Notes: a model not told the origin generated them from the letters alone. A DNA stretch of 10,958 bases from Acidobacteriota bacterium (GCA_020201365.1 JAIVGV010000308.1:1-10958), one strand, 5' to 3'; counted from the first letter of the stretch, positions 1-5,928 are shown. Translations and numbers: made by a program.

Positions 1-1
1 G

Positions 2-1486
2 GTCTGTGCGCTGCGGAGGGCTGCGACGACCGGCACCGATCTGCTCTACGATGTCATGCTAAAGGTCGCCCTGACCGTAGACGCGACCGCGCAGACATAC
101 GGTCTCGCGACCTTCGCGCAGAAGCTCGGCGAGCCGCCGAGACTCAACTGGGTCGAGGGGCTTGAGCAGGAAGAGATCGCGGAGGCGGAGTCGGAAGTCG
201 CCGCAGTTCTGTCCGCGTCGGGCGAGGCGCAGCGGACGAAGGCGGGCGACCGCTCGATCTGCCTCGTGCTCGCAGCTTCGTGCGAAACGCGCGAAGGCGC
301 TGCGATCTACGGGCGCTTCGTGCGACCGCTCACCGAGCGTCAGGCGTGTGAGCTTCGACTGCTGGCGGAGGTCGCACAGCTCGCACACGCGCACGCGCGG
401 CTGCGCGAAGAGACGCAGCGGCAGGAGGCGGTGCGAGTAAGTCAGGCGGCGACCGTCGTCGCTTCAGCCGCGCTGCCCGGCATGGTCTTCGTGAGCCGCC
501 GGATGTCGGAGCTTGCGCGCGCCGTCGAGCGCATCAAGGATTCCGATTCGACGGTGCTCATCCAGGGCGAGTCGGGCACGGGCAAAGAGCTGATCGCGCG
601 CGCCGTTCATCGTCGCAGCCGCCGCGCCGCCGCGCCGTTCATCCCCTTCAACTGCACCGCCGCGCCTGCCGATCTGATCGAGAGTCTGTTGTTCGGTCAC
701 CGCAAGGGCGCGTTCACGGGCGCGCACGCGGATCACGAGGGGCTCGTCCGCGCCGCGGAGGGCGGCACGCTCTTCCTCGACGAGATCGGCGACCTGCCGC
801 TTGCGCTTCAGCCGAAGCTGCTGCGCTTCCTCCAGGAAGGTGAAGTGCACACGCTCGGCGAGAAGTCGCCGCGCAAGGTGAACGTCCGCGTCGTCGCCGC
901 AACGCACAAGGACTTGGAGCGCGAAGCGCGGGAGGGTCGCTTCCGTGAAGACCTCTACTACCGCGTCGCCGCGCTCACGCTCGAAGTGCCGCCGCTGCGC
1001 GAGCGCCCCGAGGACACCGCCGCGCTCATCTCGCACTACCTCACCTACTACTCGCGCCGCAACGACCGCGCCGTCGCCGGGATCAGCGTCGAGGCGATCC
1101 GCGTGCTGCAAAATTATCCTTGGCACGGCAACGTCCGCGAACTCGCCGCGGAGATCGAGCGGCTCGTGCTCTACGCGGACGAGGGCAAGCCGATCACCGC
1201 CGACGACATCAGCCCGCGCATCCGCCCGCGACAAGAGCACGCCGCGACGGCGGGCGAAGACGGCTCGCAGTCGTCTCCCGTCCCGCTCGAAAACATGCTC
1301 GACGACTTCGAGCGCCGCGTCATCACCGAGGCGCTGAGGCTGCACGACTATAACGTCGCGCGCGCGGCGACGGCGCTCGGACTCGGCTCGCGGCAGACGC
1401 TCTACAAGAAGCTCAAGCGCCTCGCCATCAACATCGGCGACTTCCTCCAAGACGAAAACCAGCCACGCCTTCAACTCCCCTCCTGA
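2..1486 (+). CDS. Sigma-54-dependent enhancer-binding transcriptional activator, probably 5'-truncated
   Basis: A bacterial enhancer-binding protein that hydrolyses ATP to open sigma-54 promoters. Counting from the ATG at 56 (476 aa): Walker A GESGTGKE at residues 171-178, the sigma-54 contact loop GAFTGA at 218-223, Walker B ending FLDE at 240-243, arginine-finger region REDLYYRV at 297-304, sensor II WHGNVREL at 356-363, and a Fis-type helix-turn-helix at about 415-460 (NVARAATALGLGSRQTLYKKL). Residues 1-120 look like the end of a GAF-type sensory domain, finishing in a helix that may be coiled coil. The frame is open back to base 2, with G/C mostly at third codon positions, and no Shine-Dalgarno precedes ATG 56. 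The true start therefore probably lies outside the window. No receiver domain is visible. Its position next to the sigma-54 promoter at 1838 suggests that it controls the Tad operon; that link is inference. Confidence 0.93.
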   Translation, partial: VCALRRAATTGTDLLYDVMLKVALTVDATAQTYGLATFAQKLGEPPRLNWVEGLEQEEIAEAESEVAAVLSASGEAQRTKAGDRSICLVLAASCETREGAAIYGRFVRPLTERQACELRLLAEVAQLAHAHARLREETQRQEAVRVSQAATVVASAALPGMVFVSRRMSELARAVERIKDSDSTVLIQGESGTGKELIARAVHRRSRRAAAPFIPFNCTAAPADLIESLLFGHRKGAFTGAHADHEGLVRAAEGGTLFLDEIGDLPLALQPKLLRFLQEGEVHTLGEKSPRKVNVRVVAATHKDLEREAREGRFREDLYYRVAALTLEVPPLRERPEDTAALISHYLTYYSRRNDRAVAGISVEAIRVLQNYPWHGNVRELAAEIERLVLYADEGKPITADDISPRIRPRQEHAATAGEDGSQSSPVPLENMLDDFERRVITEALRLHDYNVARAATALGLGSRQTLYKKLKRLAINIGDFLQDENQPRLQLPS

Positions 1487-1661
1487 ACCCGCGCGACCGC
1501 GCGCCACGCACCCGACAAACATTCAGGCGACGCGCGCACGCCGCGCAGCGAACGACGCGACGCGCGCGCACTCGTCGGACAATCAACACGCGCGCGCCTC
1601 GCACGAAGAGCGCGGGCGCGCGCCACGTGTCGTTGCCGACCGTTAAATCTTCCTCGAAGTC

Positions 1662-1679
1662 TGTCAACCGCGGGCGACA
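1662..1679. promoter_or_regulatory. Candidate activator-binding palindrome A (TGTC-N10-GACA)
   Basis: TGTC at 1662-1665 and GACA at 1676-1679 are separated by 10 bp. With one flanking base each side (1661-1680) the arms become CTGTC/GACAG, and the centre holds the palindrome CCGCGG. It lies about 190 bp upstream of the predicted sigma-54 transcription start, within the range used by upstream activator sites. Which protein binds is unknown; the adjacent Fis-type activator is the obvious candidate. Confidence 0.5.
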
Positions 1680-1721
1680 GGCGGTTAAGTCGCTCTCGTC
1701 GTGAAGCTTGATCGGCGGGGA

Positions 1722-1742
1722 GGGTTGTCACCGCGCCCGACG
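1722..1742. promoter_or_regulatory. Candidate activator site B (half-site, imperfect)
   Basis: GGGTTGTCACCGCGC at 1722-1736 matches site C in 14 of 15 positions. Its TGTC is at 1726-1729. The right arm is degenerate: GACG at 1739-1742, one base closer than in sites A and C. It starts exactly 30 bp before the matching copy in site C. Confidence 0.4.
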
Positions 1743-1751
1743 CGACGCCTC

Positions 1752-1774
1752 GGGTTGTCGCCGCGCGTTGACAG
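1752..1774. promoter_or_regulatory. Candidate activator site C (TGTC-N10-GACA)
   Basis: GGGTTGTCGCCGCGC at 1752-1766 repeats site B. TGTC (1756-1759) and GACA (1770-1773) are separated by 10 bp, the same geometry as site A. The centre is about 100 bp upstream of the predicted start. The overlapping TTGACA at 1768 is better explained as part of this palindrome than as a -35 box, since no -10 follows and a terminator begins 25 bp later. Confidence 0.45.
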
Positions 1775-1798
1775 CGCGAACGAGTGGATTCGGATGCG

Positions 1799-1822
1799 AG
1801 CCAGCGAAACGCTGGCTTTTTT
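1799..1822 (+). terminator. Intrinsic terminator upstream of the flp promoter
   Basis: A perfect 8-bp stem, AGCCAGCG (1799-1806) with CGCTGGCT (1810-1817), has a 3-nt AAA loop and leads directly into a run of six T (1817-1822). It is 312 nt past the activator stop codon and ends 15 nt before the -24 element. It probably stops readthrough from upstream and insulates the pilin promoter; it could also be the 3' end of a small RNA. Confidence 0.85.
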
Positions 1823-1837
1823 CGTTTTCGCGGCGAG

Positions 1838-1852
1838 TGGCACGCGCCTTGT
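1838..1852 (+). promoter_or_regulatory. Sigma-54 (-24/-12) promoter for the Tad pilus operon
   Basis: TGGCAC at 1838-1843 is followed by 5 bp and TTGT at 1849-1852. This fits the sigma-54 consensus TGGCAC-N5-TTGC except for T in place of the last C of the -12 box. The predicted start is near 1864, about 105 nt before the flp1 ATG. A sigma-54 activator gene immediately upstream supports the call. The -12 deviation is the main reason for doubt. Confidence 0.72.
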
Positions 1853-1968
1853 GAGGTGTGCGGGGCAGAGTCCGCCGCGCGGCGATTGAATGCGGGTGGC
1901 AACGCGGGATCGCCGGGCAGTTCGGGCGGAGAGTCTGGACGGAAAATTTTGGAGAAGGAGCAAAGACG

Positions 1969-2127
1969 ATGATCAAGAAGTTCATGCGCGACGAGACGGG
2001 TTTGGAGCTTTCGGAGTACGCGGTCGCGGCGGCGCTCGTGGCGCTGGCGGTCATCACCGCTTTCACGACCCTCGGCACGAACATCGGCACGAAGATCAGC
2101 GCGCTCGCCGCGAAGATCGCTGGCTAG
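1969..2127 (+). CDS. flp: Flp-family type IVc pilin 1
   Basis: Major pilin subunit candidate of 52 aa. A short charged leader (MIKKFMRDETG) ends in Gly11, the expected prepilin-peptidase cleavage point. Mature residues begin LELSEY, placing Glu16 at +5 and Tyr17 at +6 as in the Flp motif. A hydrophobic helix (residues 18-36) follows, then a short polar tail. The start at ATG 1969 is preferred over the in-frame upstream extension because GGAGAAGGAG at 1951-1960 is a strong ribosome site and because leader length then matches the second pilin. It is the first gene after the sigma-54 promoter. CpaA is the predicted processing enzyme. Confidence 0.93.
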   Translation: MIKKFMRDETGLELSEYAVAAALVALAVITAFTTLGTNIGTKISALAAKIAG

Positions 2128-2140
2128 TCGAGACAACACC

Positions 2141-2155
2141 CGCCGCTGGGCGGCG
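2141..2155 (+). other. Small hairpin between the two pilin genes
   Basis: CGCCGC (2141-2146) and GCGGCG (2150-2155) form a 6-bp stem with a TGG loop. No T-run follows, so it is unlikely to terminate. It lies between flp1 and the flp2 ribosome site (GAAGGAG at 2164-2170) and may affect mRNA stability or processing. Confidence 0.45.
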
Positions 2156-2176
2156 ATAGGAGCGAAGGAGCAAGTC

Positions 2177-2341
2177 ATGTTCAAGCGGTTCATCAAGGAC
2201 GAGTCGGGGCTTGAGCTTTCGGAGTACGCCGTGGCGGCTGCGCTCGTCGCGCTCGCCGTCATTACGGCGTTCACCACGCTCGGCACCAACATCGGGACGA
2301 AGATCGGCGATCTCGCCTCGAAGATCGTCAGCACCCCCTGA
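2177..2341 (+). CDS. flp: Flp-family type IVc pilin 2 (tandem paralogue)
   Basis: A second pilin, 54 aa, easily missed because of its size. The leader MFKRFIKDESG ends in Gly11, followed by LELSEY with Glu16 and Tyr17. Residues 11-43 are identical to flp1, while the ends differ: this copy finishes GDLASKIVSTP where flp1 finishes SALAAKIAG. ATG 2177 follows the ribosome site GAAGGAG at 2164-2170, nearly the same as that of flp1. In 33 identical codons' worth of protein, 15 codons differ, all silently. It may be a co-assembled or alternative major subunit. Confidence 0.92.
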   Translation: MFKRFIKDESGLELSEYAVAAALVALAVITAFTTLGTNIGTKIGDLASKIVSTP

Positions 2342-2357
2342 AGAATGCTGACTGCGT

Positions 2358-2410
2358 TGGAGGCGCGTGCGGCACGCGCGACGCGAACCGGGCGCGCCTC
2401 CACACTTTTT
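2358..2410 (+). terminator. Intrinsic terminator/attenuator after the pilin genes, with a competing hairpin
   Basis: TGGAGGCGCG (2358-2367) pairs perfectly with CGCGCCTCCA (2393-2402), followed after CAC by five T (2406-2410). Inside, GCGCGTG (2363-2369) can instead pair with CACGCGC (2373-2379), using part of the left terminator arm. The two folds exclude each other. Being between the pilins and the machinery genes, it probably lowers readthrough so that pilin mRNA exceeds machinery mRNA. Confidence 0.72.
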
Positions 2411-2515
2411 CGGCAGCCCTCCTCAGCGCAATAGTTTTCGGATCGCATTTTTCGATCAACTTTTTCACGACGAGATTCGGCGACGACAGATCGCACGCGG
2501 AGTTAACGAGAAGAG

Positions 2516-3043
2516 ATGTTCGGAGCCCCCACAACCGTCAGCTACGCGCTGCTAGTCCCGCTGGCGGCGCTCATCACCTATTACGACTCGCGCTACCGCC
2601 GCATCCCCAACGCCTTCGTCCTCGCCACGCTCGCGGGGGGCTTAACGGTCAACACGATCTACTCCGGCGCGGCGGGCGCGTGGGCGAGCGCGGGCGGTTG
2701 CGCGCTGGCGTTCGTCTTGATGTTCGTGCTGCACGTCTTCGGCGCGATGGGCGCGGGCGACGTGAAGCTGTTCGCGGCGATCGGGGCGGTCGTCGGCGCG
2801 CCGCTCGTCATCCCGACGTTTCTGACGGTCGTGCTCACGGGCGGCCTGCTCGCGGTCGTGACGATGGTGCGCGGCGGCTTCGTCAGGGAGACGCTGTGGC
2901 GCGTGGCGCAAATCTTCGTCGGGCTGCTGCCCGGCTGGGAGATGCCGCGCTTCTCCGTGCCGGCTGAGCGCGGGCGCACGATCCCTTACGGCGTGGCGAT
3001 CACTTTCGGCAGTCTGATCTCGCTGGCGATCTTCCGCGCGTGA
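2516..3043 (+). CDS. cpaA: CpaA/TadV prepilin peptidase (A24 aspartic protease)
   Basis: Inner-membrane protease that removes the leader from Flp prepilins and TadE-like pseudopilins. The 175-aa length is typical of the short TadV/CpaA form without the N-methyltransferase part of PilD. Both catalytic aspartates are visible: Asp24 in YYDSRYRRIPN and Asp82 in GAGDVKL. Hydrophobic segments lie at about 8-22, 35-50, 57-78, 84-117 and 158-173, consistent with a polytopic protein. The start at ATG 2516 has only a modest ribosome site (GGAG at 2499 or the GA-rich bases just upstream). It lies 174 bp after flp2, beyond the terminator, and 70 bp before cpaB. Confidence 0.95.
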   Translation: MFGAPTTVSYALLVPLAALITYYDSRYRRIPNAFVLATLAGGLTVNTIYSGAAGAWASAGGCALAFVLMFVLHVFGAMGAGDVKLFAAIGAVVGAPLVIPTFLTVVLTGGLLAVVTMVRGGFVRETLWRVAQIFVGLLPGWEMPRFSVPAERGRTIPYGVAITFGSLISLAIFRA

Positions 3044-3113
3044 CGCGCACGGCGACTCGCGCGGGTCGCGTCTTCGATCTTTCGGTTCGACAGCCTCGGA
3101 GGAGGTTCGGGAA

Positions 3114-4037
3114 ATGAGGAACAAACGATTCGTCATCGTGCTCGGCGGCGCGGTGCTCTTCGGTCTGGTCGCGGCGATGTCCGTGAGCCGCTACCTGTCG
3201 GGCGCGCAGGCTTACGCGAAGAACCTGTCGAACGTGGTGGTCGCGAAGATCGCGATCAACCCCGGCGAGAAGCTGATCGCCGAGCAGCTCGAGACCGTGC
3301 AGTTCCCGCGCGGCGCGACGCCCGACGGCGTCTTCGAGTCGCCCGACAAGCTGGTGGGGCGTGTCGCCGTCGTCGCCATCGCCGGGCGCGAGCCGATCAC
3401 GGACTTCAAGCTCGCGCCGGAAGGCTCGGCGGGCGGCTTGTCGGCGATGATCCCGGAAGGCTACCGCGCGATGACCGTCAAGGTTGACGACGTGGTAGGC
3501 GTCTCCGGCTTCATCATGCCGGGCGCGCTCGTTGACGTCGTGGTCGTCATCAACCCGGCGGAGAGCTCCGCGCAGCAGGACCCGATCTCGAAGATCGTCC
3601 TGCAGAACATCAAGGTGCTCGCCAACGGGCAGAACATCGACAAGCCGAAGTCGGAGCGCGAGCCCGAAAGCGTCAAAGCCGTGACCTTGCAGGTGACGCC
3701 CGAACAGGCGGAGAAGCTCGCGCTCGCCGCGACCGAAGGGAAGTTGCAGCTCGTGATGCGCAACGCCGTCGATCAGGACGACGAGCAGACCGAGGGCGTC
3801 AACAAGCGGCGCCTGCTCGGCGGCGAGCACGCCGCGCCCGTCCCCGACCCCGGCACGATGAAGAGCGAGCAGCCCCGTACCGCGCAGCCCGTCACCCCGC
3901 ACCACGCGGTGCGCGCCGCGCCGGTGAAGGAGGAGAAGCCCGCCGCGCAAGCCGCGCCTCAGCCCCCGCCCCCGCCCAAGCACTCGGTCGAGGTGATCGA
4001 GGGCTCGAAGAAGCGGAGCGTTGATTTTCCACAGTGA
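3114..4037 (+). CDS. cpaB: CpaB/RcpC Flp pilus assembly protein
   Basis: Periplasmic component thought to work with the secretin. The 307-aa protein has an N-terminal membrane anchor (residues 6-26), a SAF-type domain at about 41-100 (VVVAKIAINPGEKLIAEQLE), and the conserved CpaB core at 110-216, including YRAMTVKVDDVVGVSGFIMPG and VTLQVTPEQAEKLALAATEGK. Residues 240-307 are a Pro/Ala/Lys-rich tail with a five-proline run, not expected to fold on its own. A strong ribosome site (GGAGGAGG, 3098-3105) lies 8 nt before ATG 3114. The TGA stop (4035-4037) falls inside the first unit of a heptamer array that runs on into the intergenic region. Confidence 0.93.
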   Translation: MRNKRFVIVLGGAVLFGLVAAMSVSRYLSGAQAYAKNLSNVVVAKIAINPGEKLIAEQLETVQFPRGATPDGVFESPDKLVGRVAVVAIAGREPITDFKLAPEGSAGGLSAMIPEGYRAMTVKVDDVVGVSGFIMPGALVDVVVVINPAESSAQQDPISKIVLQNIKVLANGQNIDKPKSEREPESVKAVTLQVTPEQAEKLALAATEGKLQLVMRNAVDQDDEQTEGVNKRRLLGGEHAAPVPDPGTMKSEQPRTAQPVTPHHAVRAAPVKEEKPAAQAAPQPPPPPKHSVEVIEGSKKRSVDFPQ

Positions 4038-4149
4038 GCGGTGAGCGGTGAGCAGTGAGCAGTCGGAAAAGATTGCTCGCCGCCCGCCGCTTACAAAGCT
4101 GCGCGCTCTTCGCCATTTGCTTTCAACTGCTCACTGCTTACTGCTTACT
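4034..4149. repeat. Inverted heptamer array between cpaB and cpaC
   Basis: Four tandem 7-bp units, GTGAGCG (4034, 4041) and GTGAGCA (4048, 4055), form the left arm. The right arm carries TGCTCAC (4128), TGCTTAC (4135) and TGCTTAC (4142). Bases 4041-4063 can pair with roughly 4127-4148; differences between arms are C-to-T and would be tolerated as G-U pairs in RNA. The 63-nt loop (4064-4126) contains no recognised feature. The cpaC ribosome site AAAGGAG (4158-4164) lies just beyond. It resembles the short tandem repeats seen in some Acidobacteriota and cyanobacteria. Confidence 0.75.
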
Positions 4150-4172
4150 GTTTTAGCAAAGGAGCTTGAATC

Positions 4173-5831
4173 ATGCAGACGACACGCCGCCTAGTTCCCC
4201 TGATGACCGCGCTGATCGGGCTCACGCTGCTGAGCCTGTCGTCGGTCGCACACGCGCAGGAGACTTCGGTCCCCGCCTCGTTCGCCAACCCGCCGAAGGA
4301 CGCAATCGCGATCAACGTGCTCGTCGGTCAGTCGCGGGTCATTAACTTCGACCGCAAGATTGGTCGCTTCTCCGTGTCGAACCCGGACGTGGCTGAGGCG
4401 GTGCTCGTCGCGCCCGATCAGGTGCTGGTCAACGGCAAGGCGTTCGGGCAGGTCAACTTCATCGCGTGGGAGAAGGACACGGGCAAGTTCCTCGTCTTCG
4501 ACGTGTTCGTCCGCGCGAACCTCTCGCTCATCGACTCGCAGATTCGCGCGCTCTTCCCCAAAGACGACATCCGCTTGAGCCAGGCGAACGGCTCGGTCGT
4601 CATCTCCGGGAGCGTGACGAACCCCGTCGTCGCGCAGCAGGCGGAGCAGGTCGTCAAGGCGGCGGGCTTCCAGACCGTCAACATGCTGGCGTCGCCCGTC
4701 AAGAACGTGGCGCAGGTGCAGCTCCAGGTGCGCGTCGCCGAAGTCAACCGCAGCCGGATGAAAGACCTCGGCACGTCCTACGCCTACCAGGGGGCGAACG
4801 GCACCGGCGGCTACATGAACTCGGGCTCGGGTCCGAGCTCGCTCGGCGACGTGATCGGCGGCGCGATGTCGGGCACGTTCACCAACGCGCTCAACCTCTT
4901 CGTCATGGGCGGCAACACGATGGGCATGATCCGCGCGATGCAGACGCAGGGCGCGCTGCGGCTGCTCGCCGAGCCGAACCTCGTCGCGATGGACGGGCAG
5001 CAGGCGAGCTTCCTCGCGGGCGGCGAGTTCCCCGTGCCCGTCGTGCAGGACACGGGCGGCAGCAACAGGGCGAGCATCACCGTCATGTTCAAGGAGTACG
5101 GCGTGCGCCTCAACTTCAAGCCGACGATCATCGACGAGGATCACATACGCCTGGAGCTCGAGCCCGAAGTCTCGACGATTGACTTCGCCAACGGCGTCAA
5201 GGTTGACGGCTTCGTCATCCCCGGGCTGAGCACGCGCCGCGCGAAGACCGGGCTGGAGCTGCGCGACGGGCAGTCGTTCGCGCTCGCCGGCCTGCTCGAC
5301 AACACGGAGAACCGCTCGCTCTCGAAGGTTCCCATCGCGGGCGACATCCCCGTGATTGGCGCGCTCTTCAAGTCGAAGTCTTACATGAAGCAGGAGACGG
5401 AGCTGGTCTTCATCATGACGGCGCAGCTCGTCAAGCCCGTGAGCCCGGACGACCTGCCGCGCCTGCGCGGTCTCGACGGCTTGCAGAACGGCTCGCCCCT
5501 CGGCGTCGAGCCCAAGGGCGAAGGCATCAACGGCGCGAGCGGCTACTCGACCGGCGACGCGACGGGCAGCGCGAACGCGCACGCCCCTTCGACGACCACG
5601 CCGACGACCACGACGCCGGCGACCACGACGCCGGCGACCGCGCCCGCCAAGGGCGAGACGAAGGAAGCGCCGAAGTCCGACGCGCCGAAGACTGACGCGC
5701 CGAAGGTCGAGGCGACCAAGACCGGTTCGTCGAACAAGGTCGCGCAGCTTCCCGTGCGCGATCACGCAGCCGATCTGCTGCCGCTCATGCCGGGTGTCGC
5801 GCGCGTCGCGCCGCCGCCGAATCAGCACTGA
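4173..5831 (+). CDS. cpaC: CpaC/RcpA outer-membrane secretin of the Flp pilus
   Basis: Forms the outer-membrane pore for the pilus. The 552-aa protein has a Sec signal peptide with likely cleavage after AHA (residue 28), the pilus-secretin N-terminal domain (about 43-113), a BON-like segment (about 118-170, with ANGSVVISGSVTN), and the secretin domain (about 183-425). The signature VPIAGDIPVIGALFKS is at 386-401. Residues 440-552 are an unusual low-complexity tail: Thr/Pro/Ala repeats at 472-492, then five-residue units of the DAPKT type at 499-514. ATG 4173 has a good ribosome site, AAAGGAG at 4158-4164. It is 135 bp after cpaB and 99 bp before the TadG-like gene. Confidence 0.95.
   Translation: MQTTRRLVPLMTALIGLTLLSLSSVAHAQETSVPASFANPPKDAIAINVLVGQSRVINFDRKIGRFSVSNPDVAEAVLVAPDQVLVNGKAFGQVNFIAWEKDTGKFLVFDVFVRANLSLIDSQIRALFPKDDIRLSQANGSVVISGSVTNPVVAQQAEQVVKAAGFQTVNMLASPVKNVAQVQLQVRVAEVNRSRMKDLGTSYAYQGANGTGGYMNSGSGPSSLGDVIGGAMSGTFTNALNLFVMGGNTMGMIRAMQTQGALRLLAEPNLVAMDGQQASFLAGGEFPVPVVQDTGGSNRASITVMFKEYGVRLNFKPTIIDEDHIRLELEPEVSTIDFANGVKVDGFVIPGLSTRRAKTGLELRDGQSFALAGLLDNTENRSLSKVPIAGDIPVIGALFKSKSYMKQETELVFIMTAQLVKPVSPDDLPRLRGLDGLQNGSPLGVEPKGEGINGASGYSTGDATGSANAHAPSTTTPTTTTPATTTPATAPAKGETKEAPKSDAPKTDAPKVEATKTGSSNKVAQLPVRDHAADLLPLMPGVARVAPPPNQH
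5590..5711 (+). repeat. In-frame 15-bp repeats encoding the CpaC tail
   Basis: CCGGCGACCACGACG at 5616-5630 is followed by a partial copy at 5631-5645, preceded by related ACGACCACG units from about 5592. Three 15-bp units, GCGCCGAAGTCCGAC (5667-5681) and close variants at 5682-5696 and 5697-5711, encode Ala-Pro-Lys-x-Asp/Glu repeats. All units are multiples of 3, so copy changes keep the frame. Confidence 0.75.
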
Positions 5832-5854
5832 TTCGGGCGCGTGTGAATAAGGCT

Positions 5855-5878
5855 GGGGCGGGCGCGCGGTCCCGCCCC
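5855..5878 (+). other. GC-rich hairpin between cpaC and the TadG-like gene
   Basis: GGGGCGGG (5855-5862) pairs perfectly with CCCGCCCC (5871-5878) around an 8-nt loop. No T-run follows (the next bases are TCCCGAAAACC), so it is not a typical intrinsic terminator. It could stabilise the 3' end of an upstream message or reduce readthrough. Confidence 0.5.
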
Positions 5879-5920
5879 TCCCGAAAACCCTCGCGGTGAC
5901 TTCGGAACAGGAACGGAAGT

Positions 5921-5928
5921 GAGGGAAG
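5921..5928 (+). promoter_or_regulatory. Ribosome binding site that decides the TadG-like start
   Basis: GAGGGAAG lies just before ATG 5931. A GTG at 5919 is in frame, but using it would put this purine-rich site inside the coding sequence. Confidence 0.6.

Larger units (their letters stand above)
1487..1968. other. Non-coding control region between the activator gene and flp1
   Basis: This 482-bp stretch has no convincing gene. From left to right it holds: alternating CG-rich sequence to about 1625, including a GC-only hairpin (1590-1598 with 1615-1623) that lacks a T-run; a 15-bp imperfect direct repeat beginning GTTAA at 1642 and 1684; candidate activator sites containing TGTC at 1662, 1726 and 1756; an intrinsic terminator at 1799-1822; a sigma-54 promoter at 1838-1852; and a leader of about 105 nt to the flp1 start. 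Six-base arms at 1871-1876 and 1925-1930 could close a structure in that leader, but I recognise no riboswitch class. Confidence 0.75.

Noticed and set aside
1590..1623. GC hairpin after the activator gene as its terminator
   Set aside because: The 9-bp stem is pure alternating GC in a CG-rich stretch with a 16-nt loop and no T-run; chance pairing is likely.
1768..1797. TTGACA that could be a sigma-70 -35 box
   Set aside because: No acceptable -10 follows at 16-18 bp, and transcription from it would hit the terminator at 1799-1822. It is better read as the right arm of palindrome C.
1858..1968. In-frame upstream extension of flp1
   Set aside because: It would begin at or before the predicted transcription start, has no ribosome site and would give an abnormally long pilin leader; flp2 supports the short leader.
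1864..1968. Possible riboswitch in the flp leader
   Set aside because: Some pairing is possible (1871-1876 with 1925-1930), but no conserved core of a cyclic-di-GMP or other riboswitch class is recognisable.
1471..2496. 341-aa minus-strand frame spanning the control region and both pilin genes
   Set aside because: It lies opposite two clear pilins, a promoter and two terminators, and its sequence shows no recognisable domain.
4191..5828. 545-aa open frame on the minus strand opposite cpaC
   Set aside because: Composition is Arg/Val/Asp/Leu-rich as expected from the antisense of a G+C-rich gene; the + strand has a full secretin with signature motifs.
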